The translations under genes and the position numbers were made by a program. A DNA stretch of 64,000 nt, taken from NCBI RefSeq assembly GCF_039523235.1, contig NZ_BAAAEX010000013.1; one strand, written 5' to 3'. The first letter of the stretch is position 1, and the number at the start of each line of letters is the position of its first letter. Below are positions 58,449 to 64,000 of the stretch, piece after piece. Source of the stretch: Castellaniella ginsengisoli. Its GTDB lineage: Bacteria > Pseudomonadota > Gammaproteobacteria > Burkholderiales > Burkholderiaceae_B. Below the pieces are notes generated by a model. The model saw nothing but the letters and a program-made list of their open reading frames with translations, did not search any database and was not told where the DNA came from.

Positions 58449-59366
58449 TCAGCGATCCAGACGGGTCCAGACCGCCTGTTCGTGGCCTCGGGTGGCGGCC
58501 TCGATACGGGGTTCCGCGATCACTTCCAGGGCCTCCAGTTCGGCCAGGCTGCGCTCTAGCGTCACCCGAAAATCCCGCAGGCGGCCGGTGTACTGGGCGC
58601 GTTCCTTCAGGATCTCCAGGCTGTACTTTTGCTGCGTATCGGCGGATGTACCGATCAGGCGCTGCAGGCTTTTGGACAGGTCGTGGCGCATTTGCAGACG
58701 CTTGGGCCAGTCCACCAGGGCGTATTCCCGATTGCTGAAGATCTGCGCCCAGCGGGGATCGGCATAGATCGTGTAGCTGCCGGTGCGCTCGTCGTAATCG
58801 AAGCCGCCGATCATGGCCAGTACACGGGCCGAAGGGTGGTTGCCGTAGCTGTATTTGACCGTACCGTTCTTGCGTCGTGCCTCGATGCACAGGGTAAAAC
58901 GCGCCAGATCTTTCATCCCTTCGTGCAACCAGTCGTACTGACTGCCGCCGGTGGGCCTGCCCATGCCGCGCAGGAAATCCGCACGGTTGATGGTGGGGGC
59001 CTCACCCAGCAAGGCGGTGGTCTGCAGGTACATGGCGTGCATCCAGATGTCGGCATGATCCTCGGTCAGTTGCTTGCCCGAGCCCTTGAGCAGAATGTTC
59101 GTGCCCTGCAGGAAGACGGTGTCATCGTGCATCGCTCGCCAGCCCCGGCGCACGGGGGCGAAGATGGCGCTGCGGGCGATGTAGTTCGGGATGGCGCGGG
59201 CCGTCTCATTGATGCCAGGCACGATGAAGGGGGCCGGGGTGTGGGCCTCCTTTTCAGCGGCGGCGGCAAGGGCCTGCTGGGCCTTTTGCTGGGCGCGTTG
59301 CATGGCGGCTGACAAGCGCAGCAGGTTGCTATCGTTGTGAAAGGGCAGGCGGGTGGATGTGGTCAT
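58449..59366 (-). CDS. TrfA-like replication initiator
   Basis: Iteron-binding initiator of plasmid replication, 305 residues. The region VPGINETARAIPNYIARSAIFAP and the following GWRAMHDDTVFLQGTNILLKGSGKQLTEDHADIW resemble TrfA of IncP plasmids; the rest has winged-helix character typical of such initiators. TTTTT and GGAG lie before the ATG. It is placed directly beside five iterons and two DnaA boxes. Presence of rep and oriV in an integrated element suggests a plasmid ancestor, or replication after excision. Confidence 0.8.
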   Translation of the reverse strand: MTTSTRLPFHNDSNLLRLSAAMQRAQQKAQQALAAAAEKEAHTPAPFIVPGINETARAIPNYIARSAIFAPVRRGWRAMHDDTVFLQGTNILLKGSGKQLTEDHADIWMHAMYLQTTALLGEAPTINRADFLRGMGRPTGGSQYDWLHEGMKDLARFTLCIEARRKNGTVKYSYGNHPSARVLAMIGGFDYDERTGSYTIYADPRWAQIFSNREYALVDWPKRLQMRHDLSKSLQRLIGTSADTQQKYSLEILKERAQYTGRLRDFRVTLERSLAELEALEVIAEPRIEAATRGHEQAVWTRLDR

Positions 59367-59379
59367 GAAAAACTCCAGA

Positions 59380-59398
59380 CAGGCCCGGATAAGGCCTG
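59380..59398 (-). promoter_or_regulatory. hairpin in the rep leader
   Basis: CAGGCC/GGCCTG pair over a 7-base loop, 14 bp before the rep ATG. On the rep strand the stem is followed by TCTGGAGTTTTTC, so it resembles a terminator placed just before the ribosome-binding site. It may end virB transcription or attenuate rep. Confidence 0.4.
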
Positions 59399-59558
59399 CC
59401 TGGTCGTGTGCAGCGCCTCACACGGGTACAGGGGGGTGTGGCCAGCAGAACGGGCTGCGGGGCCGTGGATGATGAAAAGGCGGTACGGATTTCCGTGGCC
59501 TATCGCTTGGATAGCCAGATTTCGGGTTACCGCTTTGGATCAGGTGGCGTTGCTTTGC

Positions 59559-60578
59559 TTACCCAGCCCCGAGCCGTCGCGGCTCGAACCACAGCTCCTT
59601 CAGCCGGAATCGCTCGAAATACAGCACGATGTCCACGGTCTGGCGCAGAAAGGCCTGGATGGTGGCCAGGTCCAGATTGCCACCCGTGGGGGATTGCTTG
59701 ATGAGCACAGCCAGGCGGTCGAACGTATCGGCCGCACCATTGGCGTGGGTGGTCGTGACCGATCCTGGATGGCCGGTATTCAAGGCCGCCAGGTAATCCC
59801 AGGTTTCGGGGCCACGCAGTTCGGCCAGAAAGATCCGATCCGGGGACAAACGCATGCAGGCGGCCAGACTGTCGGTGGCCGACACCCGGCCTCGCGTGCC
59901 GCCGTACATCAAATGAATGCAATTGCGGTGGCGTGGCAGGATCAACTCATGCACGTCCTCGATGGTGATGAGTCGTTCATCGACGGGTATCCGGTTGATG
60001 AGCGAGCGGGCAAAGGTGGTCTTGCCCGACCCCGTGGCACCGGCCACGACCAGGTTTTTGCGCGCCTGAATGGCTGCGAGCAGGAAGGCGGGGATGTCGC
60101 CCGCGGATTTGAGCGCCATGAGCTGCTGGTCTATGGCTGAAAGGCCACTTGCTTCGCGTTGCGCAGCGATGTCCTCGACCGTATCGAATGCCCCTTGGGC
60201 TTGCAGTTCATCCAGCGTGAAGGCCGCCTGGGAGTGCTTGCGGATGTTGATGGCCATCGTCCCATCCAGGCAGGCTGGGGGCTGCACGATCTGGCCGCGT
60301 TCGCCATCGGGTAGCAGCACCGACAGGATGGGGGCCTTAGCCATGCGGTTGTAGGCCGCCAAGGCTGTCGCCAGGGCCTCCAGATGCGGGTAGGTCAGCG
60401 CCTCGCACTCGTGGAGCACCCAGGCACCACGGGTGCGGGTGTAGAGTTCGCCCGCCCGGACGATGGCAATCTCGGTGACGGCAGGATCGGCCAGGTGGGC
60501 AGCCAATGGCCGCGAAAAGGTTTTCACCGCAATTGCCCGGTCAAAGGGCAGCGGCTCAGGGGATGGGTTCAAGGTCAT
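59559..60578 (-). CDS. virB11: VirB11 type IV secretion ATPase
   Basis: Hexameric traffic ATPase of the conjugation machine. The 339-residue protein has an N-terminal domain with TYPHLEALATALAAYN, Walker A GATGSGKTTFARSL (about 171-184), the Asp box TIEDVHEL, and the His box TTTHANGAADTF. The ATG at 60578 lies 23 bp inside the end of virB10. A longer frame to 60839 only reads virB10 in another phase. It is the last virB gene; rep follows after 192 bp in which only a hairpin is seen. Confidence 0.92.
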   Translation of the reverse strand: MTLNPSPEPLPFDRAIAVKTFSRPLAAHLADPAVTEIAIVRAGELYTRTRGAWVLHECEALTYPHLEALATALAAYNRMAKAPILSVLLPDGERGQIVQPPACLDGTMAINIRKHSQAAFTLDELQAQGAFDTVEDIAAQREASGLSAIDQQLMALKSAGDIPAFLLAAIQARKNLVVAGATGSGKTTFARSLINRIPVDERLITIEDVHELILPRHRNCIHLMYGGTRGRVSATDSLAACMRLSPDRIFLAELRGPETWDYLAALNTGHPGSVTTTHANGAADTFDRLAVLIKQSPTGGNLDLATIQAFLRQTVDIVLYFERFRLKELWFEPRRLGAG

Positions 60579-61689
60579 AGACTTGGCTGAAGTCCAGGTC
60601 ACGCGCCACCATGATGCCGATGCGCGTGCCCTGGTTCTTGTAGAGGGTTGGGGGGATGTCGAGCGACTTTTCCAAGATCTTGGCCACGACTTCCTGGCCG
60701 CCTTCTCGAGTGTTGTCGAAGCGGATGTTGTTGCTGCCGGACTGCCCCTGGTTGGCCGCCCAGCTGCCGAAGTCACCGACCAGCGAGAGCAGAATGGCGT
60801 TGCCAAAGCGCTGCCAGAAATGATTGTCGATGTGGCCATCCAGCCCCGCTTCGCCCAAGGGGCCGGTGCCGGGTGACCCGAGGTTCACGATCACGCCTGC
60901 CGGAGTTTCCAGCCGGTTCCAGGTGACAAAGGCGCGGGCCTGGCCCTGCACGATGCCGCCGGACTGATAGCCCGTGAACTTGGTCCCGGCGTCGATCAGT
61001 TTCACCTTGCCGTTGGTGCTCATCACGTCGTGGGTGGCGAGGCACGTCAACAGCCCCGCCTGGGTGCTCACCAATTTGGTTTGCAGCGTGCAGTCGATCA
61101 TCGTGCCCTGGGTGAGCAGGAAATTGCGGTCGCCCAGTTGGCCCGCGACCGATGGTGCGAGTTCCAGGGGCCGTAGCTTGTCGGCAAGCGGCCCGGCGTC
61201 GGCCAGTGGCCCGCTGGGGCCGGCAGGATGGCTGGCTGCAGCGCCTCCATCGGCAGCACCCGCATTCAGGGGGCTCGCGAGCCTGCGCTGGGCGACTTCA
61301 TCCACGGGAGGCGGTGCGGCAGGCATGGGAGGCGGCACATAATAAGAACGGTTCGGCTCTGCGGCTGGTGCCGGTGTCTCGTGCCTGGGCGTTGGGGCCG
61401 GCCGCTCGACCTTGGGGGCTGTCAGGCGGTTGGTGATGCCGCTTTGGTCAGCTTCCAGTCCCGTGGTGCTGGTCTTCTCGGTATCGCGTCCCCAGGCTTT
61501 GAGCAGCACGCCTGCGGCCACGGCGATGGCCACAAGGATGGTGAGCCACAGAAAGGCCCGGGCTCCGCGCGGGGCGCTGCGGCCGGTGTCGCCCAGGTCC
61601 AGGGGCTCACGGTGCAGGGGTTCGCGGTCCAACGGTTCGCGCTCCAACGGTTCGCGCTCCAGCTTCGGGTGGGGTCGTTCATCGTTCAT
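60556..61689 (-). CDS. virB10: VirB10 type IV secretion core-complex protein
   Basis: Spans both membranes and gates the channel. The 377-residue protein has a charged cytoplasmic tail of about 40 residues with repeated LEREPLDREPLHREPL, one membrane helix (FLWLTILVAIAVAAGVLLK), a Pro-rich periplasmic linker, and the C-terminal TrbI domain with DRNFLLTQGTMIDCTL and GLDGHIDNHFWQRFG. The start overlaps the virB9 stop by 4 bp. Confidence 0.92.
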   Translation of the reverse strand: MNDERPHPKLEREPLEREPLDREPLHREPLDLGDTGRSAPRGARAFLWLTILVAIAVAAGVLLKAWGRDTEKTSTTGLEADQSGITNRLTAPKVERPAPTPRHETPAPAAEPNRSYYVPPPMPAAPPPVDEVAQRRLASPLNAGAADGGAAASHPAGPSGPLADAGPLADKLRPLELAPSVAGQLGDRNFLLTQGTMIDCTLQTKLVSTQAGLLTCLATHDVMSTNGKVKLIDAGTKFTGYQSGGIVQGQARAFVTWNRLETPAGVIVNLGSPGTGPLGEAGLDGHIDNHFWQRFGNAILLSLVGDFGSWAANQGQSGSNNIRFDNTREGGQEVVAKILEKSLDIPPTLYKNQGTRIGIMVARDLDFSQVYDLEPIP

Positions 61690-62603
61690 GGGGTATTCCT
61701 TGTTGGGCTCACTTCTCGAACCCGGAAAGAGGGCACGGGCATGCCCGAGTGCTGGCTGCTTACTGCCTGTGATTCGACCGACTGGGACCGTGAAGATTGA
61801 CCCTTGATCCGCCGCTTGACCGTTGGCGATGTCGTTCCGGTATGCGCCGGTGGCGGCGTTGCGCCATAGGTCTCGTTATGGATGGCCAGCACCAAGTCAC
61901 CCAGGCGCAGATGCCACAGGGCCGAGGTGCGGTGCAGTACCAGGGTGCGGTCGTCTGCCATGTGAAAGTTGGTGATGACTTCCTGGCCGTCGGGCGTGAC
62001 CCGATAGACCGCTGGAATATCTGCGCCAGGGGCGAACTGCAGCCAGGTCTGGCGGCCATCATCCCAGGCGTGGATCGGGGCAATCGCCGTGTCGCCACTG
62101 CGGGTGTAGGCCAGCCAGTTCACGCGGGTGGGGGTCGCCTGCAGGGATCGCTCGATGGCGGCTTGCTGGGCAGCCTGGTCGCGCTTGCGGACTTCGACGT
62201 CTGGATACCGGATGACCAGCTTGTAGAGGGCCGGGGCACTGCGGCTATCGCTGTAGGACAGCCGAAAGCTGTAATCGCGCTGGTCGGTCACCACGATCAG
62301 ATTGGTGTTCGCGTCTTTGGCTGTGGGCTTGAAGAACAGGTGATTGTCTTTGTAGGTGAAGGCATAGGCCTGGCTGTCACCGAAGACGTGATAGACGTAG
62401 CGTTCGCCCGGGGCCAGCACGATGTGGGTGGCCACACCGATCACGGCATCGAGCTGGATCACGTCGGCCGCGTTGTAGTTCACGGTGCGCACGCGATGAT
62501 CCAGGCGCGAGGATCTGGGGGTTTCCAGGGCCAGGGCAGGGCCTGTAAGCGTCAGGCTCAGCATCAACGCCAGTGCCTGACGGCTGGGGAAGTGGTCGAA
62601 CAT
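61686..62603 (-). CDS. virB9: VirB9 type IV secretion core-complex protein
   Basis: Periplasmic and outer-membrane partner of VirB10 and VirB7. The 305-residue protein has a signal peptide ending GPALA (about residue 25), the VirB9/TrbG beginning TPRSSRLDHRVRTVNYNAADV, and the C-terminal module ending in WHLRLGDLVLAIHNETYG. The last 50 residues are unusually Ser/Thr/Arg-rich and seem to be an extra tail. It is 27 bp downstream of virB8. Confidence 0.9.
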   Translation of the reverse strand: MFDHFPSRQALALMLSLTLTGPALALETPRSSRLDHRVRTVNYNAADVIQLDAVIGVATHIVLAPGERYVYHVFGDSQAYAFTYKDNHLFFKPTAKDANTNLIVVTDQRDYSFRLSYSDSRSAPALYKLVIRYPDVEVRKRDQAAQQAAIERSLQATPTRVNWLAYTRSGDTAIAPIHAWDDGRQTWLQFAPGADIPAVYRVTPDGQEVITNFHMADDRTLVLHRTSALWHLRLGDLVLAIHNETYGATPPPAHTGTTSPTVKRRIKGQSSRSQSVESQAVSSQHSGMPVPSFRVREVSPTRNTP

Positions 62604-62630
62604 GGGAATTCCTTCTGATGCAGAGGGGCG

Positions 62631-63317
62631 TCAACGCGAGAGATCGGCGGCCAGGTCGTAGCGTGTCACCTGAAAGCCCAGGGGATTGCGCCGCGCCACG
62701 GCTTCGGTGAGTGGCACATCGGCGTACTGGTAGGCCATGGTGGCGATCAGGTGGCGTACCTTGGTGGTCTCGCCCGTGGTCACGTCGCGCTCGGTCTTGG
62801 AAAAGCGCACGATGGCGGCCTGGTTGGCCCCCAGGGTGATGGAATGCACCTGCACATCCACTGTGCCCTGGGTGCCCAGGCGGGTGGTGACGGCCTCGGG
62901 GCCTTCAAAGCGCTTGCCATAGGCCGTCTGGATGGGCGGCGACGAGAGCAGGGCGCAGGTGTCGAACTGCTCCTGGATGGTCTGCCAGCTGTAGCCTTCG
63001 CAGTTCAGCACATAGCTGTTCAGGAAATACTTGGCGATGCGCTGGCCGTAGTCCTCCAGCGGCTGGCCCAGACGGCTGACGTACTCGATGCTGCCGGTGG
63101 CGTCGTCCACGCGCACCACATACATTTCCGGCGGCTGCTTCAGCGGCGTGAGGCTCAGCACCGCGCCCACGGCCACCAGGGCCAGGATGCCAGCGCCTAG
63201 CGCCACCTGCCAGGCCCGTTTGCGGCTGGCGATGAGCTCGCCCAGGTGATCGCGCTCCAGGCCTCGGGAGCGCTCCAGGTAGGCGGCGATGTCTTCGGAT
63301 TTGAGGATATCGGCCAT
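62631..63317 (-). CDS. virB8: VirB8 type IV secretion assembly factor
   Basis: Bitopic inner-membrane protein that nucleates the secretion apparatus. The 228-residue protein has a short cytoplasmic N-terminus, one membrane helix (VALGAGILALVAVGAVLSLTPL, about 35-56) and a periplasmic NTF2-like domain with YSWQTIQEQFDTCALLS. Length is typical. It begins 3 bp after the small lipoprotein gene virB7. Confidence 0.9.
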   Translation of the reverse strand: MADILKSEDIAAYLERSRGLERDHLGELIASRKRAWQVALGAGILALVAVGAVLSLTPLKQPPEMYVVRVDDATGSIEYVSRLGQPLEDYGQRIAKYFLNSYVLNCEGYSWQTIQEQFDTCALLSSPPIQTAYGKRFEGPEAVTTRLGTQGTVDVQVHSITLGANQAAIVRFSKTERDVTTGETTKVRHLIATMAYQYADVPLTEAVARRNPLGFQVTRYDLAADLSR

Positions 63318-63320
63318 GGC

Positions 63321-63458
63321 TCAGACTCCGTCAAACGAGGGTGGCGTGGCGTTCACTGGTACGCGGGGAGAATCGGCGGGCTGCGGGGGCTGGGGCGCGT
63401 GAAAGGCGCAGCCAGCCAGCAGGCTGGTGAATGCCAGGGCGGCGATGAGGGATTTCAT
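63321..63458 (-). CDS. virB7: VirB7-like lipoprotein (45 residues)
   Basis: This small gene has a lipoprotein signal: MKSLIAALAFTSLLAGC, with the lipobox LAGC and the lipidated cysteine at residue 17, then a Pro-rich mature chain ending SFDGV. Size, lipobox and position between virB6 and virB8 match VirB7, which anchors VirB9 at the outer membrane. It ends 3 bp before virB8. Confidence 0.82.
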   Translation of the reverse strand: MKSLIAALAFTSLLAGCAFHAPQPPQPADSPRVPVNATPPSFDGV

Positions 63459-63563
63459 GGGAAACGGGCTCCTGGCCTGCCAGGTGGGAGTGTCGGGCAG
63501 GCGAATCAGAGATAGGGGAATGCCGAGGCTGAATCTGATGCGATCAGAGAACCGGCAGGAGGA

Positions 63564-63875
63564 TTACTTGGCGCGAGGGCGCAACATGCTGCGCAGGCGC
63601 AGCACCGAGAAGGCACCGTGGGCGGCAGAGCCGATGCCCAGGCGAGCGCCGAAGCCGTTGGATAGGCCAGCGGCCAGGCCGGGGAGCATGATCATGACGA
63701 CCAGGCTGGCGATGCCGACCAATACCTGAGCACCAAAGAGCGACAACACATCAGTAATGCCTTTTTCGGTTTCGGTGGCGATCATCTGGATGAGTTGGAT
63801 ATTCATCTGCAGCAGCAGCCCGAAGATGAGGCCTGCCAACAGTGCCAGAAACACGAAGTTCAAGGCCTGGGATAC
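63564..63875 (-). pseudogene. virB6: virB6, C-terminal remnant interrupted by an IS3-family element
   Basis: About 104 residues remain, with two hydrophobic helices (LNFVFLALLAGLIFGLLLQ and ALVGIASLVVMI-like) and ending MLRPRAK. VirB6 is normally about 300 residues with five or more helices, so the N-terminal two thirds are missing here. The open frame continues to 63902 only because it reads through the insertion-sequence end (its first ten codons are IS sequence). The 5' part may lie beyond the insertion, outside the window. Confidence 0.7.
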
Positions 63876-64000
63876 TGGATTTGCCCCCGTATTACCGGAC
63901 ACGGAATCACCCTTGGGTTGATAAATCCTGGTGACGCCTGAACTCCCTGGGGGATCTGTATTTCAGCGCACTGTGGGGATGCTGCTCGTTGTAATGCTCG
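63876..64000 (-). mobile_element. IS3-family insertion sequence, 3' end (runs off the right edge)
   Basis: The terminal repeat is likely TGGATTTGCCCCCGTATTAC, starting with TG at 63876, placed just after the transposase stop as in IS51/IS407-type IS3 elements. Only about 125 bp is inside the window. It adjoins the virB6 remnant, indicating insertion into that gene. Confidence 0.7.
63907..64000 (-). CDS. IS3-family transposase (OrfB), C-terminal fragment
   Basis: The minus strand reads EHYNEQHPHSALKYRSPREF followed by RRHQDLSTQG and a stop. This is the characteristic end of IS3-family DDE transposases (N-x-x-RPHSAL-type motif followed by SPxEF). Catalytic residues lie outside the window. Confidence 0.85.
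   Translation of the reverse strand, partial: EHYNEQHPHSALKYRSPREFRRHQDLSTQG

Larger units (their letters stand above)
25496..64000. mobile_element. integrative conjugative element / integrated plasmid in guaA (right end outside window)
   Basis: The segment carries, in order, a P4-type integrase, an AlpA-like regulator, a large defence operon, leading-region genes (radC-like, DUF3560, ssb), a MOBF relaxase, a TraD/TrwB coupling protein, stability genes, an iteron origin with a TrfA-like initiator, and virB11 to virB6. This is the gene content of a conjugative plasmid joined to an integration module. Base composition differs from the host, most strongly in the defence operon and control region. 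virB1-virB5 and attR are not seen, so completeness is unknown; the window ends inside an insertion sequence. Confidence 0.85.

Overview
The window is high-GC DNA with dense, overlapping genes typical of a Burkholderiales betaproteobacterium, most likely Alcaligenaceae (Bordetella/Achromobacter/Castellaniella-like). This is judged from protein resemblance and from the recJ-lolCD-tatD-comEC, greB, purL, guaB and guaA neighbourhood. It has two halves that meet at the 3' end of guaA.

Chromosome (1-25495). On the left are the start of recJ, a conserved hypothetical gene, lolCD (lipoprotein release), tatD, a VOC-fold protein and comEC (DNA uptake). Next comes a complete four-gene branched-chain 2-oxoacid dehydrogenase operon (E1alpha, E1beta, E2, E3). 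It is followed by an alpha/beta hydrolase, a PHP-domain phosphatase, greB, the purine genes purL and guaB, an M20 amidohydrolase, a hydrolase/MFS transporter pair on the minus strand, and guaA. No tRNA or rRNA gene was recognised.

Integrated conjugative element (about 25496 to beyond 64000). A P4-type tyrosine integrase lies immediately downstream of guaA, a known integration site for genomic islands. Repeated GGATGGTATT boxes, probably integrase arm sites, sit between them. An AlpA-type regulator and a Cro/YdaS-type repressor flank a 0.73 kb control region carrying a family of AGGGTA...TACCCT inverted repeats. From 46083 down to 28336 a single tightly packed minus-strand operon encodes a small helix-turn-helix protein followed by a SNF2 helicase, a large DPPY DNA methyltransferase, a type III Res-like helicase/nuclease, a SIR2 protein, a HerA ATPase, SbcD and SbcC. 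Adjacent genes overlap by 4 bp or sit within 3-17 bp. I infer one composite anti-phage or anti-plasmid system that joins restriction-modification-like, SIR2-HerA and SbcCD-like parts. This is the most interesting locus in the window.

The conjugation part follows. Leading-region-type genes (radC-like, DUF3560, ssb) are preceded by two diverged copies of the same roughly 300 bp leader, which resembles a single-stranded-promoter arrangement. A structured gene-free region follows, then a TrwC/MOBF relaxase, a small cargo cluster, the TraD/TrwB coupling protein, an Stb-like stability cluster, an iteron origin with DnaA boxes and a TrfA-like replication initiator, and virB11, virB10, virB9, virB8 and virB7. 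virB6 is cut off by the end of an IS3-family insertion sequence at the right edge of the window. The rest of the transfer apparatus and attR must lie outside. The element therefore looks like a plasmid-derived ICE, or an integrated plasmid, that still carries plasmid replication functions.
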